Positions 7,516 through 16,037 of a stretch of 64,000 nt of DNA are shown piece after piece (position 1 is the stretch's first letter; each line of letters opens with the position of its first letter). The notes beneath the pieces are model-generated. The model made no database searches, was not told where the DNA came from, and worked only from the letters and a program-made list of their open reading frames with translations. The translations under genes were made by a program, and so were the position numbers. The stretch is from the NCBI RefSeq assembly GCF_016862635.1, contig NZ_BONI01000004.1, positions 1 through 64,000 of the forward strand, given 5' to 3'. This DNA is from Catellatospora coxensis (GTDB lineage: Bacteria > Actinomycetota > Actinomycetes > Mycobacteriales > Micromonosporaceae).

Positions 7516-8426
7516 CGCGTGGGCGGCACAGGCCGCAGCGCGTTGCGGATGCAGCCGACGAAGCGGTCGAGGGTCTCCGGGTGTCCAGCGGCCCGGGCGG
7601 GGTTCAGTTCGCCGATCGAGAGCACCCGGAAGCGAGGATCGCGGCAGACGATGCGCAGTGCCGCGCTGAGCCGGTCGAGTGACGGGCCGCTGTTGCGGCC
7701 GTCGGTGCTCTCGGCCAGTGGCGCATCGGTGAAGTCCAGGACGTCGACGTCCAGGTGCACCGCCAGGGCGGCGGCCGGAAGGCTGTCGAGTGCCCGCTCC
7801 GCCTGCGCCGACGGAGCCGCGGCCAGCCCGGCGCTCGAACACCAGCGCAGGCCCAGGCGCTCGACCTGTTCCCGCTCCCAGTCGGTGGCGGCTGCGTGCT
7901 CGACGCCGAGGAAGTAGAGCCGATCCGGGGTCAGCAGCGGCTGGCGGCTTAGGGCCGACACCAGCGGCTCGGTCGCGTCCGGCAGATCCAGCGCGTGCGC
8001 CAGGCCCATCCAGTCCAGGGCGCCGTCGGTGGTGCTCTGCGGTGTGTTGAGATCGAAGTGCCGGTCGACGTACAGCAGGCCGGCGTCGGAATCGTGGGCC
8101 GTCAGCGCGCTCATGACGCCCAGGGCGATCGTGCAGTTGCCGCCGAGGACCAGCACGTCCGCGTCCGCCGCCAGCGCGTCCGTCACCTGATCGGCGACGG
8201 CGACGACGGACTGCACCACCGCCGAGAGGTTCTGGGCGAAGGGGTCGCCGCGGTCCGGCGACCAGACCTGCACCGGACCGTCACCGGCATCACGGACCTG
8301 GCGGCCGGCCGCCCGCAACCGGTCGATCAGGCCGAGGTCGCGCAGCACCCGCGCGGCCGCCTCCTGGCCGGGCGCGTAGCTTCCCGCGCTGGTCGGCGCT
8401 CCCACCACAACAAGATCCCGCGGCAT
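7503..8426 (-). CDS. Arginase/agmatinase-fold (ureohydrolase) protein
   Basis: A 307-residue protein of the binuclear-metal ureohydrolase fold. Visible ligand motifs are GGNCT (normally GGDH, so the first His is Cys), DRHFD (D-x-H-x-D retained) and HLDVDVLD (both Asp retained). ESTDG follows as in arginases. ATG at 8424-8426 is preceded by GGATGA. GGNC variants occur in actinobacterial members of unknown substrate, so hydrolysis of arginine or agmatine should not be assumed. Confidence 0.75.
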   Translation of the reverse strand: MPRDLVVVGAPTSAGSYAPGQEAAARVLRDLGLIDRLRAAGRQVRDAGDGPVQVWSPDRGDPFAQNLSAVVQSVVAVADQVTDALAADADVLVLGGNCTIALGVMSALTAHDSDAGLLYVDRHFDLNTPQSTTDGALDWMGLAHALDLPDATEPLVSALSRQPLLTPDRLYFLGVEHAAATDWEREQVERLGLRWCSSAGLAAAPSAQAERALDSLPAAALAVHLDVDVLDFTDAPLAESTDGRNSGPSLDRLSAALRIVCRDPRFRVLSIGELNPARAAGHPETLDRFVGCIRNALRPVPPTRHLS

Positions 8427-8558
8427 CGCTTCATCCTCCTGGCCTGGCTCGACCAGCGCGAGCCGCCACGCCCCTGCGGCAGGGCACCCCGAGCCCTCGC
8501 GCATGATCAGCCGAAAGTGGGGCAGACGGCCAGGTCGGTGACCGGGCAGAATGCGCCG

Positions 8559-9017
8559 GTGCCCTCCGTCTCCGTACGCCGCGTGAAGCGCCTCACCCCG
8601 CTGCCCGCCCTCGGCCCGCTCTACCTCGTCCTCGTAGTGATCTGCGGCGCGCTGGTCCTGGAAGCGCTCATCGCCGGCCGCTACGCCGAGCCGAGGCTGA
8701 TCCCGCTGCTGATCATCTTCGGCGCCGCGTACGGGGGGATGCGCCAGGGCCTCTACCTGGTGGGCGAGCAGCTCGTGCTGCGGCACGGGCTGGGCAGTTC
8801 GGTGGTCGCCTTGAACCGGGTGCGCGAGTTCACCCTGCGTCCGGAGCCCGGCAAGGCCGGTAAGCGGCTGCTCTGGGTGGAGCTGCTGGACGGCACCCAG
8901 GTCCCCACGGGCGTCGGCGTCAGCCGCAACCTGTTCAGCCCCGTGGTCAGGATGCCGTTCGAGAAGCTGGTCGCGCTGGTGGAGCAGCTCGACACGCACC
9001 GCAGACAGGCGAGCTGA
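8559..9017 (+). CDS. Membrane protein with bacterial PH-like domain
   Basis: About 152 residues from the GTG at 8559; a GTG at 8538 in the same frame is an alternative. Two membrane helices (about residues 17-40 and 46-65) are followed by a compact basic domain typical of bacterial PH (YdbT-like) proteins: GLYLVGEQLVLRHGLG, then REFTLRP and LLWVELLDG. The function is unknown. A strong hairpin lies 15 bases beyond the stop. Confidence 0.65.
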   Translation: MPSVSVRRVKRLTPLPALGPLYLVLVVICGALVLEALIAGRYAEPRLIPLLIIFGAAYGGMRQGLYLVGEQLVLRHGLGSSVVALNRVREFTLRPEPGKAGKRLLWVELLDGTQVPTGVGVSRNLFSPVVRMPFEKLVALVEQLDTHRRQAS

Positions 9018-9031
9018 AGCTCTGACGTAAA

Positions 9032-9070
9032 CGAACCGGGCCGGACGCGACGCGCGTCCGGCCCGGTTCG
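9032..9070 (+). terminator. Strong GC-rich hairpin terminator
   Basis: Perfect 18-bp arms CGAACCGGGCCGGACGCG (9032-9049) and its complement (9053-9070) enclose a 3-base loop, 15 bases after the PH-domain gene. There is no long T-run, as is usual for actinobacterial terminators. Confidence 0.8.
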
Positions 9071-9273
9071 CTGCGTCCGGTGGGGAACCGCCCGCATGCC
9101 CGGAAGCAAATCTTAGATGACAATCTATGAAGATATCTTTCCATCTGAACGCATCGTTGGTTGAATAGCTTCGCTCGACCGCCAGTGGTACGAGAGGGGC
9201 ACGGCATGTCCATCGATGTTCGTTCCTGCCGGTGCCTCGGTTCCGCTCCACCGACCGAGGAAGGACGGAAGGA
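9071..9273 (+). promoter_or_regulatory. AT-rich promoter region of the secreted phosphoesterase gene
   Basis: This 203-base gap drops sharply in GC between 9108 and 9170. It contains repeated ATCT/AGAT-type half-sites (AATCTTAGATG, CAATCTATGAAG, ATATCTTTCC). The low-GC block and repeated short elements suggest an activator or repressor site. No gene is visible here. Confidence 0.35.
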
Positions 9274-10617
9274 ATGAGGATCACCAAGATCACCCGTGGG
9301 CTCGGCGCCACCCTCGCCGCGCTCATGGTCACGGTCTTGCCCGGCCCCGCGGCGCCGGCGCAGGCGCTGGCCGCGGAGACCTTCACCATCGTGATGCTGC
9401 CGGACACCCAGTACGCCTCCGAGTACTGGCCGGAGGTGTTCCGGGCGCAGATGCAGTGGGTGGCCGCCCAGCGGACCGCCCGGAACATCAAGTACGTGCT
9501 GCACGTCGGCGACGTCGTCGACAACGTCGGCCAGGTCGCCCAGTGGAACAACAGCAAGAGCGCGATGGGCCTGCCCACCGACGACGTGCCGTACATCATC
9601 GGGCCGGGCAACCACGACCTGGACTCGACCACCACCCGCGCGGCGACGACCTACAACAGCCACTACCCGCGGAGCACCTTCACCGCGCTGCCGTCGTTCG
9701 GCGGAACCTACCCCGCCACCGCGAACGACAACACCTACCACACGTTCAGCGCCGGTGGTGTGGACTGGCTGGTCGTCGCGATGAAGTACGCGCCCAGCGC
9801 CGCCGAGATCACCTGGGCGAACTCGGTGGTGGCCGCCCACCCGAACCACAACTCCATCCTGGTCACCCACGCCTACCAGAACGGCGTCACCAAGGACAGC
9901 AACGGCAACAACCTGTGGACCAACCTGGTCAGCAAGCAGAAGAACTTCCGGTTCACCTTTTCCGGCCACTACGTCAACGCCGGGGTGATCACCCAGGCCG
10001 GCGTGAACGGCAACACCGTCCACCAGATCCAGGCCGACTACCAGAACTCCTCCCAGCGCGACCCCAACAGCTTCCTGCGCATCATGACGGTCGACCCGAA
10101 CACCAAGACCCTCGACGTCAAGACGTACTCGCCGTTCCTCAACACCTACAAGACCGACGCGGCGAACCAGTTCGTCCTCAGCAACATCAACCTGATCCCA
10201 CCCGCGTGGAACACCGTCGTCGACAACACGACCGCGGACCGGTTCACCGCGAGCGCGAACTGGGGAACGTCGACCTACTCGACGCAGCGGTACGGCGCGG
10301 ATTACCGCTTCGCTGACCCCCTGTCCGTCAGCGATCCCGCCTGGTACAAGGTGAACATCCCGGAGACGGGCACCTACCAGGTCGCGGTCTGGTATTCGGC
10401 CAACGCCGGCTACAACGACGCGACGCCATACATCGTGGTGACGCCGAGCGGCAACCAGACCGTCCACGTCAACCAGCGCGCCAACGGCGGCAAATGGGTG
10501 TCCCTGGGCAACTTCACCCTGTCGGCCGGTGACGAGAACAAGGTGGGCGTGAGCCGGTGGACGGCGGGGACGGGATACGTCATCGCCGACGCCGTGAAGG
10601 TCACCCGCATCAGCTGA
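9274..10617 (+). CDS. Secreted metallophosphoesterase with C-terminal golvesin-like domain
   Basis: A 447-residue exported enzyme. The signal peptide covers residues about 1-33 (ending AQALA). Calcineurin-type metal motifs are clear: MLPDTQY, HVGDVVDN, GPGNHDLD and SGHYVNAG. Residues about 310-447 are a golvesin/xanthan-lyase-type beta-sandwich (VVDNTTADRFTASANWGTST to GYVIADAVKVTR). That domain is almost the same as the C-terminus of the phosphodiester glycosidase at 12703-14250. ATG at 9274 follows GGAAGGA. It probably acts on extracellular phosphoesters or cell-surface glycans. Confidence 0.9.
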   Translation: MRITKITRGLGATLAALMVTVLPGPAAPAQALAAETFTIVMLPDTQYASEYWPEVFRAQMQWVAAQRTARNIKYVLHVGDVVDNVGQVAQWNNSKSAMGLPTDDVPYIIGPGNHDLDSTTTRAATTYNSHYPRSTFTALPSFGGTYPATANDNTYHTFSAGGVDWLVVAMKYAPSAAEITWANSVVAAHPNHNSILVTHAYQNGVTKDSNGNNLWTNLVSKQKNFRFTFSGHYVNAGVITQAGVNGNTVHQIQADYQNSSQRDPNSFLRIMTVDPNTKTLDVKTYSPFLNTYKTDAANQFVLSNINLIPPAWNTVVDNTTADRFTASANWGTSTYSTQRYGADYRFADPLSVSDPAWYKVNIPETGTYQVAVWYSANAGYNDATPYIVVTPSGNQTVHVNQRANGGKWVSLGNFTLSAGDENKVGVSRWTAGTGYVIADAVKVTRIS

Positions 10618-10632
10618 ACCGAGCGCAGTCCC

Positions 10633-10668
10633 GGGCGGAGGTGCGGCCGTCGCGCCGTACCTCCGCCC
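10633..10668 (+). terminator. Hairpin terminator after the phosphoesterase gene
   Basis: Arms GGGCGGAGGT (10633-10642) and ACCTCCGCCC (10659-10668) with a partly paired GC-rich loop lie 15 bases after the stop. It may only partly separate this gene from the NicO gene starting 44 bases later. Confidence 0.65.
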
Positions 10669-10712
10669 TCCCGCCGACCGCGTGCGCCACCAACCGCCAC
10701 GGAGTGTGTCTC

Positions 10713-11990
10713 GTGATCCCCGCTCTCCTGCTCGGCGCGGCCCTGGCCGCCCACCCGCTGACCCCGTTCTCGGTCGACCAGCGCGTCGAGGTGACGCTGC
10801 GTCCGGACCGCGTCGACGTCGTCGCCGTGCTGGAGGTCGGTGAGGTGGCGGCGAAGCAGCTCACGCCCGATTGCGCCGCGTTCGCCACCGCCCTCGAAGC
10901 GCGCGCCGGATCGGCGCCTCTGCAGTGGACCGTCCAATCCAGCGAGCTGAAGCGGCTCGGCGCGGCCGGCGTCGAAACCATCCGGCTCACCTGCCGGCTC
11001 TCGGCCGCGACCGAGGTCGGCGCCTCGGCGACCGTCGCGGTGGCGAACGGGTACCTGACGGACCGGGTCGGCGCCAACCAGATCGTCATGGCAGGTGACG
11101 GCGTCGCCATGCCGGCGAGCCTGCCGCCGTACGAGCGCTCGGCGGAACTGACCCTGCAAGCCGACGCCGACGCGAGCCCGCCGGTGGTTGCCGCCGCGCC
11201 GCAGAAGGGCTGGCTGGAGCGCGGCGAGGCCTGGCTGGCCGGTGTGCTCGGCGACCCGTCCCCAGGCGTGCTGCTGCTGGCCGTGCTGATGGCGGCGCTG
11301 CTCGGCGCGGCGCACGCGGCCCTTCCCGGGCACGGCAAGACCGTGATGGCCCTGTACATGGCCGGACGGCAGGGGCGGCGGCGGGACGCGGTCATCGTCG
11401 GCGGCACCGTCACCCTCACCCACACCGCCGGTGTGCTGGTCCTCGGCATCGCCACCACCGCTTTCGCCGGCCTGGCCGCCGAGTCCGTGCTCCAGTGGCT
11501 CGGCGTGGCCAGCGGCGTCCTGATCACCGCCGTCGGAGCGGGCATTCTCGTCAACGCCCTGCGCCACCGGCACGCCCATCACCACCACGGCTCGCATCAC
11601 CACCACGACGGCCATGACCACGGCCACGACCATGACCACGAACATGGCCACAGCCACAGCCACAGCCACAGCCACGGCCACCATCACCACGGCGGGCGGC
11701 GCGGCAGCCTCGCCGCCCTCGGTATCGCGGGCGGCCTCGTGCCCAGTCCCACGGCACTGGTCGTGCTGCTCGGCGCGGCCGCGCTCGGTCGTCTCTGGTT
11801 CGGCATCGTCCTGATCGTCGTCTACGGCCTGGGCATGGCCGGGATGCTGACCGCCGCGGGGCTGTTGCTGCTGCGGGTGCGCGACCGCTGGGCCTGGCTC
11901 GCCCGGCTCACCGTGCCTGCGGAGGCGACCGGCTCCGTGATCATCGTCGTGGGGTTCGGCCTGGCCGCCCGAGCCGCGTTCGCCTTCTGA
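10713..11990 (+). CDS. NicO-family nickel/cobalt (HoxN/RcnA-like) exporter
   Basis: A 425-residue polytopic membrane protein. A periplasm-facing N-terminal domain (to about residue 165) precedes about six membrane helices. The family metal motifs are visible as HAALPGHGKT and TLTHTAGV. A long cytoplasmic loop at about residues 283-323 is extremely His/Asp rich and is expected to bind Ni, Co or another divalent metal. GTG at 10713 follows GGAG by 8 bases. The lipoprotein starting 65 bases downstream is likely co-transcribed. The export direction is inferred from RcnA-type relatives. Confidence 0.85.
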   Translation: MIPALLLGAALAAHPLTPFSVDQRVEVTLRPDRVDVVAVLEVGEVAAKQLTPDCAAFATALEARAGSAPLQWTVQSSELKRLGAAGVETIRLTCRLSAATEVGASATVAVANGYLTDRVGANQIVMAGDGVAMPASLPPYERSAELTLQADADASPPVVAAAPQKGWLERGEAWLAGVLGDPSPGVLLLAVLMAALLGAAHAALPGHGKTVMALYMAGRQGRRRDAVIVGGTVTLTHTAGVLVLGIATTAFAGLAAESVLQWLGVASGVLITAVGAGILVNALRHRHAHHHHGSHHHHDGHDHGHDHDHEHGHSHSHSHSHGHHHHGGRRGSLAALGIAGGLVPSPTALVVLLGAAALGRLWFGIVLIVVYGLGMAGMLTAAGLLLLRVRDRWAWLARLTVPAEATGSVIIVVGFGLAARAAFAF

Positions 11991-12055
11991 GCATGCCGCG
12001 CTCCGACTCGAACCCCACCCCGCCCGGCGCGCCGGGCGGCCAGAAAGGACCTGCC

Positions 12056-12637
12056 ATGCGACCCGAAACCGTACGTCTGCTCGGCATCGCGGCCACGGCT
12101 CTCGCCCTGGTGGGAGTCACCGCCTGCGGCCAGCTGGCACCGACCGCGTCGCCGCTGCCACCCGGCGCGACCGCGTCCGCGGGCACCGCCGCGTCGGCAG
12201 GCCCGGTGCCAACGGCCGAAGCAGGAGCCTCCGCCGGACCGACCGCGCCCACCGGGTCAGCCGCGCCCGGCGCGACGCCCGCCTCGAAAAGCGCCCCCGC
12301 CTGCGATGCCGTGCTGAAGGCCCGGCAGACCGCCCTCGCCGCGATCGCTCCGGTGGCCGCGGTCCTCGCTCAGCCCGGACGGCCCCACGAAACGCTCGCC
12401 AAGGCGACCAACGACCTGAACACGGCCTACACCGCGATGCACGTCGGTGTGGCCGGCGCCGCCGAACTCACCGCCGACCCGCAGCTCAAGGCGAAGATCT
12501 CCGCGTACCAGCTGGCAGTGGAGCAGGCCATCGTCGCCGTCGAGGGATCCGACGGCGAACAGGCGAAGCTGGCCGCCGTGATCGAGCTGCCCGCGACCCG
12601 CAGCGCCGAGAGAGCAGTCGTGGCCGCCTGCTCCTGA
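12056..12637 (+). CDS. Lipoprotein of unknown function
   Basis: A 193-residue protein. The signal peptide ends in a lipobox, VGVTACG, giving a lipid-anchored Cys at about residue 25. A low-complexity Ala/Ser/Pro/Thr linker (about 28-80) leads to a helical C-terminal domain with a Cys at each end (PACDAV and VAACS). It lies 65 bases after the NicO exporter, so a role in metal handling is possible but not shown. ATG at 12056 follows AAAGGA. Confidence 0.75.
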   Translation: MRPETVRLLGIAATALALVGVTACGQLAPTASPLPPGATASAGTAASAGPVPTAEAGASAGPTAPTGSAAPGATPASKSAPACDAVLKARQTALAAIAPVAAVLAQPGRPHETLAKATNDLNTAYTAMHVGVAGAAELTADPQLKAKISAYQLAVEQAIVAVEGSDGEQAKLAAVIELPATRSAERAVVAACS

Positions 12638-12702
12638 GCAGCACGCGGCATACCGCGAATTCCCCTGCCAGCGAACCAGAACCCCTCCGACCGGGAGCCG
12701 CC

Positions 12703-14250
12703 ATGCGCCGACCAGCCGTAACCGTCCTGCTCTCCGCCCTGCTCGCCCTCACCGGCCTGGGCGCGCCAGCCGCCCCCGCCGTCGCGGTCCCCGCCGTGGC
12801 GGACGCCGGCACCCTGGCCGTCACGTCCCTCGCACCCGGCCTCACCCTGACCAACACCTCGATCAGCGGGCCCAACCAGGTCAACATCCTGACCGCCGAC
12901 CTCAACGAACCCACGCTCAAACCCAGGTACCTCAGCCCCGGCACTGTCGGGGCGACCGCCGCGCTGACCACGCAGGCCAACCGGGTCGGGGCGATAGCCG
13001 GCGTCAACGGCGACTTCTTCGACATCGGCGCGACCGGCGCACCCCGCGGCGTGGGCATCGACAACGGCTCGCTGCTGCACGGCCCGGCCTCGGGCTGGAA
13101 CAACGTCGCGGCGCTGTACGCCAACGGGGCGGGCAGCCGCGGCGGCCTGGCCCAGATCTTCCTCGACGCGACGGTCACCCTGCCCGGCGGCGCGCGGCTC
13201 ACCGCCACGAACCTGAACTCGCCCGACATCGCGGCCAACGGCATCGGCGTCTACAACCCGCTCTGGGGCGACGAACCGCGCAGCCAGGTCCTCGACGGCG
13301 CGACCCGCTCCCGCGAGATCGAGGTCACCGCCGGCAAGGTGAGCAAGGTGAGCACCACCCCCGGCGGCAAGGTCGCCAACGGCACCGTCGCCGTGCTCGG
13401 CGTGAACACCGGCGCCGACGCCCTGGCCGGCCTCGCGGTCGGCGACACGGTGACGGTGAACTACGCGCCGCGCGGCGGCGACGGCGCGGCGCAGGTCGCG
13501 ATCGGCGGAAACCTGGTGCTGGTCAAGGACGGCGTCGCCACCACGGTCGCGCACCCGAAGAACCCGCGTACCGCGGTCGGTTTCTCCGCCGACGGCCTGA
13601 AGATGTGGCTGGTCGTGGTCGACGGCCGGTCCACGGCGAGCGTCGGCATGACCTATGTGGAACTGGCCAACTACATGAAGTCGCTGGGCGCCGACGACGC
13701 GATCAACCTCGACGGCGGCGGTTCGAGCACCCTGGTCGCCCGGATGCCCGGCGCCACCTCCGTGTCCGTGCGCAACACCCCGTCCGACGGCGCGCAGCGC
13801 CCGGTTCCCAACGGCATCGGCTTCGTCTCCACGGCGCAGGCGTGGACCACGACCGTGGACAACACCACCGCGGGCCGGTTCACGGCGAGCGCCAACTGGG
13901 GCACCTCGACGTACTCCAGCGAGCGGTTCGGGGCCGACTACCGGTTCGCCGATCCGGTGCTGGCCAGCGACTCCGCCTGGTACAAGGTCAACATCCCGCA
14001 GACCGCGGCGTACGAGGTCTCCGTCTGGTACCCGGCCAACGCCGGCTACAACGACTCGACGCCGTACATCGTGGCGACCACCAGCGGCAACCAGACGGTG
14101 CGGGTGAATCAGCGCGTCAACGGCGGCCGGTGGGTCTCGCTCGGCGTGTTCAACCTGGCCGCCGGCGACGCCAACGTCGTCGGGGTCAGCCGCTGGACCG
14201 CCGGCACCGGCTACGTCATCGCCGACGCGGTGCGGATCACCCGCGCCTGA
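12703..14250 (+). CDS. Secreted phosphodiester glycosidase (NAGPA-type) with C-terminal golvesin-like domain
   Basis: A 515-residue exported protein. The signal peptide covers about residues 1-29. The NAGPA-type catalytic domain (residues about 60-380) shows GVNGDFFD, the segment RTAVGF and the hallmark NLDGGGSST. In relatives this fold uncovers N-acetylglucosamine phosphodiesters or processes polysaccharides such as exopolysaccharide and teichoic acid. Residues about 382-515 are a golvesin-like beta domain nearly the same as that of the phosphoesterase at 9274. A sugar phosphodiester substrate shared by the two enzymes is a reasonable inference. Confidence 0.88.
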   Translation: MRRPAVTVLLSALLALTGLGAPAAPAVAVPAVADAGTLAVTSLAPGLTLTNTSISGPNQVNILTADLNEPTLKPRYLSPGTVGATAALTTQANRVGAIAGVNGDFFDIGATGAPRGVGIDNGSLLHGPASGWNNVAALYANGAGSRGGLAQIFLDATVTLPGGARLTATNLNSPDIAANGIGVYNPLWGDEPRSQVLDGATRSREIEVTAGKVSKVSTTPGGKVANGTVAVLGVNTGADALAGLAVGDTVTVNYAPRGGDGAAQVAIGGNLVLVKDGVATTVAHPKNPRTAVGFSADGLKMWLVVVDGRSTASVGMTYVELANYMKSLGADDAINLDGGGSSTLVARMPGATSVSVRNTPSDGAQRPVPNGIGFVSTAQAWTTTVDNTTAGRFTASANWGTSTYSSERFGADYRFADPVLASDSAWYKVNIPQTAAYEVSVWYPANAGYNDSTPYIVATTSGNQTVRVNQRVNGGRWVSLGVFNLAAGDANVVGVSRWTAGTGYVIADAVRITRA

Positions 14251-14264
14251 CCGCCGCCGGCGGG

Positions 14265-14298
14265 TGAGCGGAGCATCCCGGTCAGGATGCTCCGCTCA
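14265..14298. terminator. Bidirectional hairpin terminator
   Basis: Perfect 14-bp arms TGAGCGGAGCATCC (14265-14278) and GGATGCTCCGCTCA (14285-14298) lie between two convergent genes. They overlap the last codons of the sigma-factor gene. Confidence 0.8.
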
Positions 14299-15505
14299 GC
14301 TGGTCGCGGCGTCGCACGAGGTACGCCGCCTCGGCGCTGTTGCCGGCCAGCTCGACGGCCCGGTCGTACGCCGCCTGGGCCTGCTCGCTCCGGCCCAGGC
14401 GGCGCAGCAGCTCGGCGCGCGTGGCATGGAAGGCGTGGTAGCCCGCCAGCGGCAGCTGGTCGATCTCGGCGAGGGCGACCTGGGGCCCGTCGAGTTCGGC
14501 GACCGCGACGGCCCGGTTGAGCCGCACGATCGGCGACGGGTCACGGCGGGCAAGCTGGTCGTAGAGCGCGACGATCTGCGACCAGTCGGTGTCGCGGATG
14601 TCGGGGACATCGGTGTGGACGGCGTTGATCGCGGCGAGGATCTGGTAGCGCCCCGGCGCCTGCCCGGTGGCCAGGCGAGCGCGGACCAGGGCGTGCCCCT
14701 CGGCGATCAGCCCGCGATCCCAGGCGCCGCGGTCCTGCTCGCCCAGGGTGACGAGGTCACCGGTCGCCGACACCCGCGCGGCCCGGCGGGCCTCGGTCAG
14801 CAGCATCAGCGCCAGCAGCCCGGTGGCCTCGCCGTCGTCCGGCATCAGCTCGCGGACCAGCCGGGTCAGCCGGATCGCCTCGGCGGTCAGGTCGGCGCGG
14901 ACCGGCTCCGTCGCGGAGTTCGAGGTGAGGTAGCCCTCGTTGAAGATCAGGTAGAGGACGGCGAGGACCCCGCTGATCCGGCCCGGGATGTCCTCGCGCA
15001 ACGGCACGCCGAACGGGATCCGCGCCGCCTTGATCTTCGACTTCGCGCGGGTGATCCGCCGGCCCATGGCGCCCTCCTCCACCAGGAACGCGCGGGCGAT
15101 CTCGGGCACGGTGAGCCCGCCGACCATCCGCAGGGTCAGCGCGACCCGCGCCTCCACGGCCAGCGCCGGGTGGCAGCAGGTGAAGACGAGGCGCAGCCGG
15201 CCGTCGTCGATGGCGCCGAGCGGTTCGGGCGGGTCGAACAGCATCAGCGCCTCCCGGTGCTTCTCCTCGCGCCTGACCTCGCGCCGGAGCCGGTCGACGG
15301 CCCTGCGGTAGGCGGTGGTGGTCAGCCACGCGCCCGGGTTCGGCGGGACGCCGTCGACCGGCCAGCGTTCGACGGCGGACGCGAACGCCTCGGCGGCCAT
15401 CTCCTCGGCGACGTCGAGGTCCCCGAGACGCCTGGTCAGGGTCGCGACCAGCCGGGCCCACTCCGCGTGGTGGACCCGGGTGATCACTTCGCCGACGTCG
15501 GTCAT
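14282..15505 (-). CDS. ECF42-group RNA polymerase sigma factor with C-terminal TPR-like extension
   Basis: A 407-residue protein. Sigma2 and sigma4-like regions occupy about residues 10-175 (ending at the HTH MVGGLTVPEIARAFLVEEGA). They are followed by a long conserved helical DUF6596/TPR-like extension characteristic of ECF42 (with GVLAVLYLIFNEGYLTS and RLNRAVAVAELDGP). ECF42 factors pair with DGPF/YCII proteins rather than an anti-sigma factor. Exactly such a gene lies upstream with a 4-base overlap, so the two are translationally coupled. Confidence 0.93.
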   Translation of the reverse strand: MTDVGEVITRVHHAEWARLVATLTRRLGDLDVAEEMAAEAFASAVERWPVDGVPPNPGAWLTTTAYRRAVDRLRREVRREEKHREALMLFDPPEPLGAIDDGRLRLVFTCCHPALAVEARVALTLRMVGGLTVPEIARAFLVEEGAMGRRITRAKSKIKAARIPFGVPLREDIPGRISGVLAVLYLIFNEGYLTSNSATEPVRADLTAEAIRLTRLVRELMPDDGEATGLLALMLLTEARRAARVSATGDLVTLGEQDRGAWDRGLIAEGHALVRARLATGQAPGRYQILAAINAVHTDVPDIRDTDWSQIVALYDQLARRDPSPIVRLNRAVAVAELDGPQVALAEIDQLPLAGYHAFHATRAELLRRLGRSEQAQAAYDRAVELAGNSAEAAYLVRRRDQLSGAS

Positions 15506-15834
15506 TCGCTGAGGAACGGCCGGAGCTCGACCCTGCGGTTGCAGCTCTTCGAGCCCTGGGCGGCGAGCCGCAGCGCCACGTCGAGGTGCGGCGCCTCGAC
15601 GATCCAGAAGCCGATGATGTGCTCCTTCGACTCCAGGTAGGGCCCGTCGGTGAACACCGGCTCCCCGTCGCGGCCGTCGACGACGGTCGCCGAACCGGGC
15701 GAGGCGAGGCCGCCGGCGAACACCCAGTTGCCGTCCGCCTGGAGCTTCTCGTTGAAGACGTCGATCGCGGCCATCTCCTCCGCGGTGGCCCGGCCGCCCT
15801 TCTCATCGAGCACGGACATCAGGTACTGCGCCAT
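15502..15834 (-). CDS. YCII-related DGPF-domain protein
   Basis: A 110-residue protein. The motif VFTDGPYLESKEHIIGFW is the DGPF/YCII signature, and conserved His and Asp residues line a putative pocket. ATG at 15832-15834 is preferred over an in-frame ATG 9 bases upstream because GGAG lies 9 bases before it. It is translationally coupled to the ECF42 sigma gene. In characterised cases DGPF genes are targets of their cognate ECF42. Confidence 0.88.
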   Translation of the reverse strand: MAQYLMSVLDEKGGRATAEEMAAIDVFNEKLQADGNWVFAGGLASPGSATVVDGRDGEPVFTDGPYLESKEHIIGFWIVEAPHLDVALRLAAQGSKSCNRRVELRPFLSE

Positions 15835-16037
15835 CGGGATCATCTCCTGTGGTCGGGTGGCCGCCCCTCGGGCCGCCTTCAACCCTGCTACGAACGGGGC
15901 CGCCTGAGTCGGACACGCGCCATGAGATTTTTCTCCGAGGAGTTTCGGGCTTGTCGCAACCACCGGCGAGCGTCCCGCAGTCCGCAGTTCATCTTCCACC
16001 GCGAGGCCGATCGCCGCACGGGTGAGAGTGGGCGATG

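Noticed and set aside
11570-11700. A repetitive CAC/CAT-rich tract that looks like a DNA repeat array or CRISPR-like stretch
   Set aside because: It encodes the His-rich metal-binding loop of the NicO exporter and has no regular repeat-spacer structure.
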